Notes: generated by a model from the sequence alone, not told the origin. Positions 16,663 through 26,980 are shown, counted from the stretch's first letter. The stretch: DNA of 64,000 nucleotides from Martinezella lusitana (GCF_010668395.1 NZ_WUEY01000001.1:310001-374000), one strand, 5' to 3'. Numbers and translations are program-made.

Positions 16663-17451
16663 CTACTTCAGGTTCTTGCTGACGATCTGCGCCATTTCGT
16701 CGGCCGTCGTGATGACCTTTGAATTCATCTCGTAGGCGCGCTGAGCGGTGATCAGGTCGGTGATTTCCTTGACCGGATCGACATTCGACGATTCCAGGTA
16801 GTTTTGCTTCAGGTAGGCAAAGCCGTTCTCGTTCGGATCGGAAACGACCGGATCGCCGGAAGCCGGCGTCTGGGTGAAGAGGTTGCTGCCCATCGGCTGC
16901 AGGCCGGCTTCGTTGACGAAGTTGGCGATCTGCAGCTGGCCGAGCACCGTCGGCGTCGTCGCGGTGCCGATGATCGCCGACACTTCGCCGGACTGGCTGA
17001 TGGCAAGGCTGCTGGCGTTGTTCGGGATGGTGATCCCCGGCTCCAGCACGTTGCCGTCGGGCGTAACGATCTGGCCGGTATCGCTCTTGTTGAACGAGCC
17101 GGCGCGCGTATAGGCCGTCGTGCCGTCCGGCATCTGGATCTGGAACCAGCCGCGACCGACGAGCGCGACGTCGAGCTCGTTCTGGGTCTGCGACAGTTCA
17201 CCCTGGACCTGAATGTTGCGAACGGCCACGGTCTGCACGCCGAGACCGATATTGGCGCCTTCCGGCACCACCGCCTGGTTCGGCCTGTTGGCGATGCCCT
17301 TGGCGCGCTCGGTCTGATAGAGAAGGTCGGAGAACTCGGCGCGAGAGCGCTTGTAGCCCGTCGTATTGATGTTCGCGATGTTGTTCGCGATCACTTCGAG
17401 GTTGGTCTGCTGGGCGTCCATGCCCGTCGCGGCAATTGCGAGCGCTCTCAT
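16663..17451 (-). CDS. flgG: Flagellar distal rod protein FlgG
   Basis: A 262-aa rod protein with the N-terminal rod motif [20 protein letters not shown], the middle segment [19 protein letters not shown], and the C-terminal [20 protein letters not shown] heptad helix. The length and all blocks are typical of FlgG. The downstream gap to flgA is 19 nt. Confidence 0.98.
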   Translation of the reverse strand: MRALAIAATGMDAQQTNLEVIANNIANINTTGYKRSRAEFSDLLYQTERAKGIANRPNQAVVPEGANIGLGVQTVAVRNIQVQGELSQTQNELDVALVGRGWFQIQMPDGTTAYTRAGSFNKSDTGQIVTPDGNVLEPGITIPNNASSLAISQSGEVSAIIGTATTPTVLGQLQIANFVNEAGLQPMGSNLFTQTPASGDPVVSDPNENGFAYLKQNYLESSNVDPVKEITDLITAQRAYEMNSKVITTADEMAQIVSKNLK

Positions 17452-17548
17452 GCTTTCGTCCTTGCATCTGGGGCGGAACCTTCGCAGCCGTGGAAAGGCT
17501 TGCGAGCAGCTTTCGCCAAATCAGGTAGGTAAAGCGGGGAATCCCGCT

Positions 17549-17899
17549 CTAGATCTGCATCTTTGTAATATCGAGAAATGCGGACACGACCTTGTCGCGC
17601 AGCGCAATCGCGGTCTGCAGGGTCTGATCGGCCTGCATGACCTTGTCGACGACTTCGCGGGTGCTCATCGTGCCCTTCATGCCGGCGAAGGAGGCGCTTT
17701 CGGCTTCCTTCAGCGTGTTGACGGAATCCTTCGCGACATTCGACATGACCGACGCAAAGCTCATTCCGGCGTCCGCGCCCATGGCAACGGCCGGCGAAGC
17801 GTTCATCGCGCTGGAAGCGGCGGAGGTCAGATCCGTGGCGATGCTGCCGAGGCCGCGGGTCGCCGAGAGGGAGGCTACATTCTTAACCGTGTCGATCAT
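17549..17899 (-). CDS. fliE: Flagellar hook-basal body junction protein FliE
   Basis: A 116-aa protein linking the MS-ring to the rod. The conserved C-terminal half is present: [37 protein letters not shown] and [14 protein letters not shown]. Its ATG overlaps the flgC stop (ATGA). The gap to flgG is 97 nt. Confidence 0.95.
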   Translation of the reverse strand: MIDTVKNVASLSATRGLGSIATDLTSAASSAMNASPAVAMGADAGMSFASVMSNVAKDSVNTLKEAESASFAGMKGTMSTREVVDKVMQADQTLQTAIALRDKVVSAFLDITKMQI

Positions 17900-18312
17900 T
17901 GGTTCTTCAGCAAATCAATAGTGGAGGAGATGAGATCGCGCGCCTGACGGACCGTCTGCAGATTGGCCTCGTAGGAACGATTGGCTTCTCGCATGTCGGC
18001 CATCTCGACGAGGACGTTGACGTTGGGCATCTTGACATAGCCCTTCTGATCCGCCGCCGGATTGTCGGGATCGTATTCTTCGACGAACTTGCCCGTGTCC
18101 TGGCCGAGCTTCTTGACGCCGACCATGGTGACGCCATTGGCGCGATCCATTTCGGCTCCGAAGGTCACGGTCTTGCGCCGGTAGGGATCGGCGCCGGGCG
18201 TGTCACCCGTCGAACGGGCGTTGGCAATGTTTTCGGAAACGACTCGCAGACGAGTTGATTGCGCCTCCAGGCCGGAGCCTGCAATCTTCAATGCGGCTGA
18301 TAAGGGGTCCAT
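17896..18312 (-). CDS. flgC: Flagellar proximal rod protein FlgC
   Basis: A 138-aa rod protein with the N-terminal motif [19 protein letters not shown] and PYRRKTV, and the C-terminal [20 protein letters not shown] followed by an amphipathic helix. Normal length. It follows flgB after 16 nt and overlaps fliE. Confidence 0.97.
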   Translation of the reverse strand: MDPLSAALKIAGSGLEAQSTRLRVVSENIANARSTGDTPGADPYRRKTVTFGAEMDRANGVTMVGVKKLGQDTGKFVEEYDPDNPAADQKGYVKMPNVNVLVEMADMREANRSYEANLQTVRQARDLISSTIDLLKNQ

Positions 18313-18328
18313 GACATCTTCACTTCAT

Positions 18329-18721
18329 CTATTGTTTTACGGTCATCAACATCATGCGATGAAAGGAGCCTACGAGTGCGGTGTTCAAGCTGTACTGGCG
18401 CTTGATGTCACCGGCCTTGGCGAGCTCGTCTTCCAGGCCGACGGTATTACCCGACTCCTGAACGCCAATTTCCTGGTTGAGCGGCGCTTCCTCGACGTTG
18501 ACGTCGCCGCTCGTGCTGAATTCGCTGCCCGAAAGATGCGCTGGATTGGTGCGAACCATGTTGACGTTCTGGTTGTCCAGAACGGCCTGGAACGGTGTCA
18601 CGTCCTTGGCGCGATACTTCGGCGTATTGGCATTGGCGATATTGCCTGCAACAACCTCCTGACGCACCTGGAGCCACTCGGCTTGCCGCGAGGCCAGGTC
18701 AAAGAGCTGAATGGGTTGCAT
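18329..18721 (-). CDS. flgB: Flagellar proximal rod protein FlgB
   Basis: A 130-aa rod protein carrying VVAGNIANANTPKYRAKDV and a C-terminal helix. The length is normal for FlgB. Gene order flgB-flgC-fliE is as in most bacteria; a 118-nt gap separates it from the upstream unknown gene. Confidence 0.96.
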   Translation of the reverse strand: MQPIQLFDLASRQAEWLQVRQEVVAGNIANANTPKYRAKDVTPFQAVLDNQNVNMVRTNPAHLSGSEFSTSGDVNVEEAPLNQEIGVQESGNTVGLEDELAKAGDIKRQYSLNTALVGSFHRMMLMTVKQ

Positions 18722-18839
18722 GGGCTTCTCTCCGTTCTTACACTAGGAATCTAGCGGGATAATCTTGCGTGGGACTTGCGGGAAATGCGTTCCTGTGAAG
18801 GTCTTCGAAATGCTTGAAATCCAGGCGTTTGCGCGATTT

Positions 18840-19406
18840 TCAGTTGTTGCCGTAGACATCGCCCGCCGACGTGACGATGACCCACTTTCCGTCTCTCTGT
18901 TCGATCGAAGCCAGCCGGCTGTTGTCGGGCAGAACCGATCCGATGCGCACGACATACATGCCGGTATCGTCCTCGATCAGGGCACGGCCGTTTGCGACAT
19001 GCAGCAGGTGGAACGAGGACTTGCCGGGGAACGGCTGCTGGTCGGCCGGCGCGCCCTTGTCATCCTCGCGACCGGTATTGCTGACCGTCGCCGTCGTCAA
19101 AGGATCGGGAATGAGATCCTTCGGCGCGCTCGGATTCTTGTTGACCATGGCGAGCGGCGACACGCTGACGATCGCGCGGCCGGGCCAATTCGGCAGATCG
19201 CGCGTGCGGTCGCCTTCGGCCACCTGGATGCCGAACTTTTCCGGGTTCAGAAAGACGTACCAGGGAAAGAAGGCCGAGGCGCCGGCGAGCGCCAGTCCCG
19301 CAAAGGCCAGAGCCTTGTCGGTAACGGTTCTCCTTCTCGCCAGTTTCGGCGGAGCGACCGGTTCGTCTGCGTCGGTTTCTCTCACTTTTGGTCCCTCGTT
19401 GGGCAT
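18840..19406 (-). CDS. Unknown membrane-anchored protein of the flagellar operon (between fliI and flgB)
   Basis: A 188-aa protein with a short basic cytoplasmic N-terminus (LARRRTVTDK), a membrane segment (about residues 30-52, AFAGLALAGASAFFPWYVFL), and a periplasmic part of about 135 residues ending in what looks like a small beta-rich domain (GMYVVRIGSVLPDNSRLASI, KWVIVTSAGDVYG). No named family was recognised. The start at 19406 gives a normal membrane anchor; a longer in-frame form would overlap the end of fliI. It sits where many bacteria have fliJ, but FliJ is a cytoplasmic coiled coil, so this is not FliJ. Confidence 0.75.
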   Translation of the reverse strand: MPNEGPKVRETDADEPVAPPKLARRRTVTDKALAFAGLALAGASAFFPWYVFLNPEKFGIQVAEGDRTRDLPNWPGRAIVSVSPLAMVNKNPSAPKDLIPDPLTTATVSNTGREDDKGAPADQQPFPGKSSFHLLHVANGRALIEDDTGMYVVRIGSVLPDNSRLASIEQRDGKWVIVTSAGDVYGNN

Positions 19407-19470
19407 GAAATCCGGCGATATCCGGCCGGCTGCGGACAAGACAAAATCGAGGCGATGCTCCGGACAACCA

Positions 19471-20859
19471 TCACTTGCCTCTGACCGGGGCACCGCCCGA
19501 AGCGTTTCTGAGGGCATTCGCAAGATCGGTGAAGGCATCGGCAGATGGCTCTTCGCCCGGAGTTTGCTTCAGGATGTCGTAGATGATCGGCACCTGGCGC
19601 ACGGCGATATCGAGATCGGCGTCGCTGCCCTGGCGATAACCGCCGATCAAGCGCAGATCGCGCGTCTCTTCGTAGCGATGCACCAGCGCTTTCAGCCGCG
19701 AAACCAGCTTTTCCTGATCCGGCGTCCACGCCTTTCGCGCCAGACGCGAAACGGACGCCAGCGGATCGACGGGCGGATAGCGCCCTTCTTCGGCAAGACT
19801 GCGCTGCAGAACGATGTGGCCGTCGAGAATGCCGCGGGTGGAATCGGCGATCGGATCGTTGTGATTGTCGCCATCGACGAGGATGGAGATGATGGCGGTG
19901 ATCGTGCCGGTGCCCTCCGGTCCCGGACCGGCGCGCTCGAGAAGACGCGGCAGCTCGGTGAAGACCGAGGCCGGATATCCACGCGCGATCGGCGGCTCGC
20001 CGGACGCGGTCGCCACCTCGCGGATGGCATGGGCGAAGCGGGTGACGCTATCGACGATCAGCAGGACGTTGTCGCCCTTGTCGCGAAAATGTTCGGCGAT
20101 GGTGATGGCCGAGAGCGGCGCCATCTTGCGCAGCATCGGGCTCTCGTCGCTGGTCGCGACGACGGCCACCGATTTCTGCATGTGCGAGCCCAACGTATCC
20201 TCGATGAATTCGCGCACTTCGCGGCCGCGTTCGCCGACAAGCGCGATCACCACCTTGTCGAAGGCTTCGGCTCTCGCCAGCATCGACAGCAGCGTCGATT
20301 TGCCGACGCCGGAGCCTGCAAAGATACCCAGGCGCTGGCCGAGGCAGAGCGGCGAGAAGATATCGATGGCGCGGACGCCGGTCTTGAAGCCTGTCTCGAC
20401 GCGCTTGCGCGTCATCGACGGCGGGGCCGTATTGGAGATCGAGCGCGATTCCAGGCCGGATGTCAGCGGCCCGAGCCCGTCGATCGGCTCGCCCAGCGAA
20501 TTGATCGTACGGCCGCACCAGCTGTCATCGGGCGCGATGCGGAAGGCACCCTTGCGGATGATGGTATCCTGGATGCCGATCGGCTCGCCCGGCTCGATGG
20601 GACACACATAGGTAAGCTCCGGCTCGACGCGGACGACCTCGCCGAGATGAACGCCCGTCTGTGAACGATGCGCGACGAAATCGCCAAGGCGCACCTGCCT
20701 CGAGAGGCCGGCGACGGTATAGTGCCCGGCGGCGATGGTGCGCACATGGCCGCCATGGGCCACGGCATTCTCCGCCATCGCATATTGGCCCGCCAGGACG
20801 GCCATATGCGAAAGCTTTGGCGACAAGGCGCCCTCCGGCAACCGATCCTCGAGCATCAT
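19471..20859 (-). CDS. fliI: Flagellum-specific ATPase FliI
   Basis: A 462-aa export ATPase related to the F1 beta subunit. The Walker A loop AGSGVGKST (about 181-189), GERGREVREFIED and Walker B-type LLIVDSVTRFA are present, as is the GYPASVFTELPRLLERAG segment. It powers or primes export through FliP/FlhB. It follows flgF after 8 nt. The FliH-like partner candidate is at 1558-2190. Confidence 0.97.
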   Translation of the reverse strand: MMLEDRLPEGALSPKLSHMAVLAGQYAMAENAVAHGGHVRTIAAGHYTVAGLSRQVRLGDFVAHRSQTGVHLGEVVRVEPELTYVCPIEPGEPIGIQDTIIRKGAFRIAPDDSWCGRTINSLGEPIDGLGPLTSGLESRSISNTAPPSMTRKRVETGFKTGVRAIDIFSPLCLGQRLGIFAGSGVGKSTLLSMLARAEAFDKVVIALVGERGREVREFIEDTLGSHMQKSVAVVATSDESPMLRKMAPLSAITIAEHFRDKGDNVLLIVDSVTRFAHAIREVATASGEPPIARGYPASVFTELPRLLERAGPGPEGTGTITAIISILVDGDNHNDPIADSTRGILDGHIVLQRSLAEEGRYPPVDPLASVSRLARKAWTPDQEKLVSRLKALVHRYEETRDLRLIGGYRQGSDADLDIAVRQVPIIYDILKQTPGEEPSADAFTDLANALRNASGGAPVRGK

Positions 20860-20867
20860 CCGCCTCT

Positions 20868-21608
20868 TTACTGGCTGCCGCCAAGGGTTTTGATGGCGTC
20901 GGTGAGCGTGCCTTCACTGCTGCTGGTGAGCGTGCTGATGTTGTCGAAGGCGCGGCTGACCTCGATCAGGTTGGTCATTTCCCGCATGCCGTTGACGTTG
21001 GAATTTTCGAGATAGCCCTGGGCGATGCCGATATTCGAACGGTCGACCACCGGCTGCGGCGTATCGGTCGGCAGGATGCCGCTGTTCTCGTAGCGCAGGA
21101 ACCCCTTGCCGACATCGGCGCTGTAAAGGCCGATCTGCCCCATCCGCCGGCCGCTCTGCGTGATGGTGCCGTCGGACGAGACGGTCGGCGCACCGCCGGC
21201 CGGATCGAGCTGGATCGGCGCGCCGCCGGGGTCGAGCACGGGGAAGCCCCGTACCGAGACCAGGGCGCCGTTGTCCGTCATGGTGAAACGGCCGTCGCGC
21301 GTCAGCACCAGGCCGGCCGGCGTGTTGACGCCGAAATAGGCGTCGCCCTTGACGGAGAAATCGAACAGATTGCCGGTATTCTGAAGTTCGCCGTTGTCCG
21401 TGGAGAGATAGTCGTTGCCTTGCGAGACGAAGGCGACCTTGGCGTTGAGCTTGTTTTCGGTATTGCTGAGAACCTGATCGAACTTGACTTCGGTGCCACG
21501 GAAACCGGTCGTATTCACGTTGGCCAAGTTATCGGCGATTGTCGTCAGACGCCGCTCGAGCGCCATCTGCGACGACAGCGCGACATAGATACCAGACTGC
21601 ATTTTCAA
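20868..21608 (-). CDS. flgF: Flagellar proximal rod protein FlgF
   Basis: A 246-aa rod protein with the N-terminal rod motif RRLTTIADNLANVNTTGFRG, the middle block SVKGDAYFGVNTPAGLVLTR, and the C-terminal MREMTNLIEVSRAFDNIST. It is the first gene of the long minus-strand operon and is divergent from motA. Confidence 0.95.
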   Translation of the reverse strand: MKMQSGIYVALSSQMALERRLTTIADNLANVNTTGFRGTEVKFDQVLSNTENKLNAKVAFVSQGNDYLSTDNGELQNTGNLFDFSVKGDAYFGVNTPAGLVLTRDGRFTMTDNGALVSVRGFPVLDPGGAPIQLDPAGGAPTVSSDGTITQSGRRMGQIGLYSADVGKGFLRYENSGILPTDTPQPVVDRSNIGIAQGYLENSNVNGMREMTNLIEVSRAFDNISTLTSSSEGTLTDAIKTLGGSQ

Positions 21609-21825
21609 CGCCCTCCGGACATTGGAGAATAACGGGAAAGGAAACGCCGCGGGCGCTCCTACATTTCGTTAGCGGGGCATGGATGCCCTTACCCGCTATC
21701 CTGCAGGTCTATGCTTGTGCGAAGCTGACAAGGCAAAAAGGGCGAGCGAGGCCCTATCGAACAGCCTCACGCAAGGCAGGTCCCCTAGTTCATCATATGA
21801 AGCAACGTTCAGGTGTGGACCGACG
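21609..21825. promoter_or_regulatory. Divergent promoter region flgF / motA
   Basis: This 217-bp gap must contain the promoters of both flagellar operons. A 14-bp palindrome, GGGCATGGATGCCC, lies at 21675-21688 and is a candidate binding site for a shared activator. The GGCATGA...CCGG motif of the flagellin genes is not present. Confidence 0.5.
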
Positions 21826-22698
21826 ATGAATATTATTATCGGATTTGTAGTGACCTGCGGCTGCATCATAGGCAGCTTCATGGCTATGGGCGGAGACGTA
21901 GGCGCGCTGTTCCAGCCCTTCGAGTTTGTCATTATCGCGGGCGCCGGCATCGGCGGCTTCATCATGGCCAACCCGATGAAAGTCGTGAAGGATTCGGGCA
22001 AGGCGCTCGGAGAAGCCTTCAGCCACAAGGTGCCGAAGGAGCGCGACTATCTCGATACGCTCGGCGTGCTCTATGCCCTGATGCGCGACCTGCGCACCAA
22101 GTCGCGCAACGAGATCGAAGCTCATATCGACAATCCCGACGAATCGACGATCTTCAAGGCCGCTCCGACGGTTCTGAAGAACAAGGACCTGACGGCCTTT
22201 ATCTGCGACTACGTCCGTCTCATCATCATCGGCAACGCCCGCTCGCACGAGATCGAGGCGCTGATGGACGAAGAGCTCGACACCATGCTGCACGACAAGA
22301 TGAAGCCCTATCACTCGATCACGATCATGGGCGATTCCTTCCCCGCCATCGGTATCGTCGCGGCCGTTCTCGGCGTCATCAAGGCGATGAGCCACATCAA
22401 CGAATCACCCGAAGTGCTCGGCCACCTCATCGGCTCGGCGCTGGTCGGCACCTTCCTCGGCATCATCCTGTCCTACTCGGTCTGCGCACCGCTGGTCTCC
22501 CAGATCAAGGTCGTGCGCAACAAGCAGCACCGCCTCTACGTGATCGTGAAGCAGACGCTGCTTGCCTACATGAACGGATCGGTGCCGCAGGTCGCACTCG
22601 AATACGGCCGCAAGACCATCTCCTCCTACGAGCGTCCCTCGATCGACGCCGTCGAGCAGGAAATGATGAACCCCGGCGGTGAAAGCAAGGCAGCCTGA
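21826..22698 (+). CDS. motA: Flagellar motor stator protein MotA
   Basis: A 290-aa inner-membrane stator subunit with four membrane segments (about 2-22, 30-50, 170-195, 205-225), the cytoplasmic loop that contacts FliG, and the MotA signature [19 protein letters not shown]. It works with MotB encoded at 131-1561. The ATG at 21826 gives the membrane segment directly at the N-terminus; 49 in-frame codons upstream have no family match. Confidence 0.97.
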   Translation: MNIIIGFVVTCGCIIGSFMAMGGDVGALFQPFEFVIIAGAGIGGFIMANPMKVVKDSGKALGEAFSHKVPKERDYLDTLGVLYALMRDLRTKSRNEIEAHIDNPDESTIFKAAPTVLKNKDLTAFICDYVRLIIIGNARSHEIEALMDEELDTMLHDKMKPYHSITIMGDSFPAIGIVAAVLGVIKAMSHINESPEVLGHLIGSALVGTFLGIILSYSVCAPLVSQIKVVRNKQHRLYVIVKQTLLAYMNGSVPQVALEYGRKTISSYERPSIDAVEQEMMNPGGESKAA

Positions 22699-22703
22699 CG
22701 ATC

Positions 22704-23648
22704 ATGAGCCAGCAATACGCGTATAAGGCACAGACGATGGACCGCACCCTCTTTGCCAAGCTCACGGGCAATCTCGGGGATCAGGCGACGCTTGCAAAAC
22801 TGGGCACCGCCTTTGCCCAGGTCTATGCGGAATTCCTGCCTGATATCATCAAGAGCGAGACCGGGCTGGACATCAACATCGCCTATGCCGGCTGTCAGTC
22901 CGGCCTCGTGAACGACCTTGTCGCCGGGCTCGGCGGCAGCCATGCCCTCGTCAACGGCTCGCTGCGCAACTGGGCGCCCAACTTCATGCTCGGCTGCGGC
23001 TCCGGCTTCATCATGACGCTGATGGAACATATGCTCGGCGCCCGCCCGGAAGACATCGAAGCAGCCGTTGCCCGGCCGCTTTCCGTGATCGAGCTCGACC
23101 TTTCCGTCATGGTGTTCGAAAAGATCGCCAACGTGCTGCGCTCGGCCGTCAACGCATCCGGCGGCTTCGAGCCGTACCTCGATCCGCCCTATAACATCGA
23201 AGACCGCCCGGCAGCCGTCGGCGACGACGGCAATTACTTCGCAGCCGCGATCACGATGACGATCGCGCTCGGCAAATCGATTTCCCAGATCGTCATCATC
23301 GTGCCCCAACGCGATCTGCTTCGTACCGTCGTCAGCGCGCCCCGCGCCAAGAACCCGACGGCGGCCTCCCAGTCGTGGTCGGATCAGCTCAGCGAGCAGG
23401 TGCGCCGCTCGCAGGTGACCCTCGAGGCGCGAATCCGGCTGGAATCGCTGACGCTCGACACGATCTCCAGGCTCGCGGTCGGCGATGTCATCCCCTTCAT
23501 GGATAATGGCGACGTCCGGGTCGAGGTCAGCGCCAACAGCAAGGATCTCTACATCTGCGAATTCGGCCGCTCTGGCGAAAATTATACGGTGCGCGTCAAG
23601 GACAACGTAAATTCCGACGACGAGCTTCTTCGGCACCTGATGAATTGA
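22704..23648 (+). CDS. fliM: Flagellar switch protein FliM
   Basis: A 314-aa switch-complex protein. The middle CheC-like domain (about 35-210) carries GGSHALVNGSLRNW, and a C-terminal SpoA domain (about 235-310, VTLEARIRLESLTLDTISRL, VGDVIPFMD) pairs with FliN. CheY-P binding to its N-terminal part changes motor speed in rhizobia. It starts 5 nt after the motA stop. Confidence 0.93.
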   Translation: MSQQYAYKAQTMDRTLFAKLTGNLGDQATLAKLGTAFAQVYAEFLPDIIKSETGLDINIAYAGCQSGLVNDLVAGLGGSHALVNGSLRNWAPNFMLGCGSGFIMTLMEHMLGARPEDIEAAVARPLSVIELDLSVMVFEKIANVLRSAVNASGGFEPYLDPPYNIEDRPAAVGDDGNYFAAAITMTIALGKSISQIVIIVPQRDLLRTVVSAPRAKNPTAASQSWSDQLSEQVRRSQVTLEARIRLESLTLDTISRLAVGDVIPFMDNGDVRVEVSANSKDLYICEFGRSGENYTVRVKDNVNSDDELLRHLMN

Positions 23649-23711
23649 CCAGCCGGCGGGTGAGCGCACCCACGGCAGCTTGAGGCAAGTTTCAACTGGA
23701 ATAGTGATTTC

Positions 23712-24242
23712 ATGGCTACGAAGACGACACAGCAAAGCAGCGACGAATCGCTGGACATTTCAAGCAGCGACGCCGCATTGGACGAAGCCATCGACGGGCT
23801 GCGCGGCGTCCTGAAGAAGGATAGCGACGGCGGTCTGCCGGAGTTCGAAGCTGATGGATTCGGCGCGGAAGCGGGCACTGGCCTGTCTACCTTTGGCGAT
23901 TTCGGCGACGACAATGCCGGCCCGGCCTTCGACGGCGGCGATTTCGGCGACGTTTCGGCGGCGCCCGCGGCTCCCGGCAGCGCGCTGACCGCCAATCTCG
24001 ACCTGATCATGGATATCCCGATCGACGTCCAGATCATGCTCGGCAGCAGCCGCATGCAGGTCTCCGGCCTAATGAACCTGACCGAGGGCGCGATCATCGC
24101 GCTCGACAAGAAGATCGGCGAACCCGTCGAAATTACCGTGAACGGCCGCAAGATCGGCCGGGGCGAGATTACCGTTCTGGAACATGACGACACCAGATTC
24201 GGCATCAAGCTCACTGAAATCTACAACACGAAGAAAAGCTGA
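23712..24242 (+). CDS. fliN: Flagellar switch protein FliN
   Basis: A 176-aa protein. The C-terminal 80 residues are the SpoA domain ([48 protein letters not shown]). An acidic, Gly/Ala-rich N-terminal extension of about 90 residues makes it longer than enterobacterial FliN (137 aa). It forms the C-ring with FliM and FliG. Confidence 0.95.
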   Translation: MATKTTQQSSDESLDISSSDAALDEAIDGLRGVLKKDSDGGLPEFEADGFGAEAGTGLSTFGDFGDDNAGPAFDGGDFGDVSAAPAAPGSALTANLDLIMDIPIDVQIMLGSSRMQVSGLMNLTEGAIIALDKKIGEPVEITVNGRKIGRGEITVLEHDDTRFGIKLTEIYNTKKS

Positions 24243-24291
24243 ACCGGCTCATGAAGAGCCCACTCCCCCTTGCGGGATGGAGACGAAGACC

Positions 24292-25335
24292 ATGATGGAC
24301 TTTGACGATTTCAGCGGCGCGATTGCCGAGAAACCGTTGACTCAGACTGAAAAAGCAGCCGCCGTCCTTCTCGCTATGGGAAAACAGGTCGCAGGACGGC
24401 TGCTGAAGTATTTTACGCAGAACGAGTTGCAGATGATCATTGCCTCGGCCCAATCGCTGAGGCTCATTCCGCCGGACGAACTGGCGCAACTCGTGGCGGA
24501 GTTCGAGGATCTCTTCACCGAAGGCGCCGGTCTCATGGACAACGCCAAGGCCATCGAGAGCATTCTCGAGGAAGGCCTGACGCCCGATGAGGTCGACAGC
24601 CTGCTCGGTCGCCGCACCGCTTTCCAGGCCTACGAGACGTCCATATGGGATCGTCTGGGCGAAGCCGATCCGGTCTTCGTCGCCAAGTTCTTCCTGCGCG
24701 AACATCCGCAAACCCTCGCCTACGTGCTCTCCATGATGCCTTCGGCCTTCGGCGCGAAGATCCTGCTGCAGCTCCCCGAAGCGCAGCGCGCCGACATCAT
24801 GAACCGGACCGTCAACATCAAGGACGTCAGCCCCAAGGCAGCGCAGATCATCGAGAACCGCGTGCTGGGACTGATGGCGGAGATCGACGCCGAACGCAAC
24901 GCTTCCGGCTCGACGAAGGTCGCCGACCTGATGAACGAGCTCGACAAGCCGCAGGTCGATACCCTGCTGAGCTCGCTCGAATCGCTCAACAAGGAATCGG
25001 TCGAGAAGGTTCGCCCGAAGATCTTCCTCTTCGACGATCTCACGCGCATGCCGCAGCCGAGCCGCGTTCTGCTGCTCAACGACATCGCCGCCGACATCCT
25101 TACGATGGCGCTCCGCGGTTCGAGCAACGAAATCCGCGAGGTCGTGCTTTCCTCGATCAGCCCGCGCCAGCGCCGCATGATCGAATCCGATCTGCAGATG
25201 GGCAATACCGGTATCAATCCGCGCGAAATCGCCATCGCCCGGCGCGCTATCGCCCAGGAAGCGATCCGGCTTGCCAATTCCGGCCAGATCGAGCTCAAGG
25301 CCAAGGAAAATACGCCTGTGGAAGAAGCGGCGTAA
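24292..25335 (+). CDS. fliG: Flagellar switch protein FliG
   Basis: A 347-aa rotor protein. The N-domain (LTQTEKAAAVLLAMGKQVAG) binds FliF, the middle domain has the EHPQ motif (137-140), and the C-domain has the charged helix that meets MotA (KIFLFDDLTRM, RRMIESDLQMG). The ATG at 24292 follows GGAG by about 10 nt; a second ATG (24295) directly follows. In-frame codons further up overlap fliN. Confidence 0.96.
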   Translation: MMDFDDFSGAIAEKPLTQTEKAAAVLLAMGKQVAGRLLKYFTQNELQMIIASAQSLRLIPPDELAQLVAEFEDLFTEGAGLMDNAKAIESILEEGLTPDEVDSLLGRRTAFQAYETSIWDRLGEADPVFVAKFFLREHPQTLAYVLSMMPSAFGAKILLQLPEAQRADIMNRTVNIKDVSPKAAQIIENRVLGLMAEIDAERNASGSTKVADLMNELDKPQVDTLLSSLESLNKESVEKVRPKIFLFDDLTRMPQPSRVLLLNDIAADILTMALRGSSNEIREVVLSSISPRQRRMIESDLQMGNTGINPREIAIARRAIAQEAIRLANSGQIELKAKENTPVEEAA

Positions 25336-25428
25336 ACTCGCCGCGACTCAGCTAAAACGTCATAGACTGACAAGCGACGGGCCGCGCACGATGCGCGGCC
25401 TCTTTCCGTTTCGCAAAGGGCGGCTGCT

Positions 25429-26508
25429 TTGGCTGACGAAGACAAGGACAGTAAAACAGAAAAACCGACGGAGAAAAAACTCCGCGATACGATCGACAAG
25501 GGCAACGTCCCTCACTCCAGGGAAGCAACCCTCTTTGCCTCCATGCTGGCAACGGTCATCTACGTCACTTTCTTCCTGCCGACGCGAATCGGCCGCATGG
25601 GCGAAGTTCTGCGCGATCTCTTCGAAAAGCCGGATCAATGGCAGCTCGAGACCGGCCCGGACGCCATAGCGCTGTTTACGCGCATCGGCTGGGAGGTCGG
25701 CAACCTGATACTGCCGGCCGTGGTGCTCTTCTTCGTCTTCGGCATCGGCTCCTCGATGTTCCAGAATCTGCCAACGCCCGTTCTGGAGCGAATCAGGCCG
25801 CAGTTTTCGCGCATATCGCCGATGTCGGGCTTCAAGCGCATCTTCAGCGCGACCGGCATGGTGGAATTCGGCAAATCGCTCGCAAAAATCCTGCTCGTCG
25901 GCATCATCATGTTTTTCGTGCTGCGCAGCCAGTTCTTCCACGCGATCGATTCCATGGTGTCCGATCCGCAAACCATCTTCGTGCGCCTTTCGACGATCAT
26001 CCAGCGCATCCTGATCATCGTGCTGATGGCGGCGGCCGTGGTCGGCATTGCCGACCTGCTGTGGAGCAGGCACCACTGGTTCGACCAGTTGAAGATGACC
26101 AAGCAGGAAATCAAGGACGAACACAAGCAGTCGCAGGGCGACCCGATCGTCAAATCGCGCCAGCGCTCGATCGCACGCGATCGCGCCCGCCGCCGCATGA
26201 TGAAGCAGGTGCCGCGCGCCACGCTCGTCATCGCCAACCCCACTCACTTCGCCGTGGCGCTGCGCTATGTGCGCGAGGAAAACGACGCGCCGGTGGTCGT
26301 TGCCAAGGGCCAGGACCTGATTGCCTTGAAGATCAGGGAGATAGCCGAGGCCAACAATATTCCCGTTTTCGAAGATCCGCCGCTCGCGCGCTCCATGTTT
26401 GCGCAAGTCTCGGTTGATAGCGTCATACCGTCAGTATTTTACAAGGCTGTCGCCGAGCTCATCCATAGGATCTATGCCGGGCAGTCTAATAGAAAACGGG
26501 TAAGATAA
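25429..26508 (+). CDS. flhB: Flagellar export protein FlhB (TTG start)
   Basis: A 359-aa export-gate protein that switches substrate specificity from rod/hook to filament. It has a charged N-terminus ([20 protein letters not shown]), four membrane segments, and a cytoplasmic C-domain with the self-cleaving NPTH motif at residues 270-273. The best start is TTG at 25429, with AAAGGG about 8 nt before it; this gives the standard FlhB N-terminus, and no in-frame ATG fits. Confidence 0.95.
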   Translation: MADEDKDSKTEKPTEKKLRDTIDKGNVPHSREATLFASMLATVIYVTFFLPTRIGRMGEVLRDLFEKPDQWQLETGPDAIALFTRIGWEVGNLILPAVVLFFVFGIGSSMFQNLPTPVLERIRPQFSRISPMSGFKRIFSATGMVEFGKSLAKILLVGIIMFFVLRSQFFHAIDSMVSDPQTIFVRLSTIIQRILIIVLMAAAVVGIADLLWSRHHWFDQLKMTKQEIKDEHKQSQGDPIVKSRQRSIARDRARRRMMKQVPRATLVIANPTHFAVALRYVREENDAPVVVAKGQDLIALKIREIAEANNIPVFEDPPLARSMFAQVSVDSVIPSVFYKAVAELIHRIYAGQSNRKRVR

Positions 26509-26513
26509 ACCAT

Positions 26514-26954
26514 ATGAAAAAATGCCCCTACTCTGCCCAACGTGAACAAATACTAGCCGAAGCCATCAGCCCCGTCGCAAGCGAGCTGCGCCTCCTCGAC
26601 GCGGCCGACCTGATCTCGCTGCTGCGCTTCGAACGATATGGTAATCTGGCTGACCTCGTCGCCTCGGCGGCCGAGCTCTATTTCCTTCCCGGCACGGTCA
26701 ATTTCGGACTGGGCGGCGACTACAAGCTGGATTGGGGTGGACCGGCGGAAGTGACGCTCGATCTGGAGATCAAGCCCCGCGGCGTCACCATCTATGCCAA
26801 GCTTGCGCTGGCGGAACACTATGCCGGCATCGAGATCAACCACATCGCCTTCGACAAGGCTTCGGGCGATCCGGACGAGAACACGGCCCTGCTCGCACGC
26901 AGCCTGCGGGACGCGCGCTACCTTGTCCGCGGCGAAACGGCGTACGCAACCTGA
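26514..26954 (+). CDS. Conserved-looking unknown protein, last gene of the motA-flhB operon
   Basis: A 146-aa soluble protein of mixed alpha/beta character, with no signal peptide and no membrane segment. The N-terminal half is helical (SPVASELRLLDAADLISLLR), then comes a beta-rich part (VTLDLEIKPRGVTIYAKLAL). No named family was recognised. It starts 5 nt after flhB, so it belongs to the flagellar operon and probably has a cytoplasmic role linked to it. Confidence 0.75.
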   Translation: MKKCPYSAQREQILAEAISPVASELRLLDAADLISLLRFERYGNLADLVASAAELYFLPGTVNFGLGGDYKLDWGGPAEVTLDLEIKPRGVTIYAKLALAEHYAGIEINHIAFDKASGDPDENTALLARSLRDARYLVRGETAYAT

Positions 26955-26980
26955 GCAAATTCCAATTCTGAAAATTCTGA

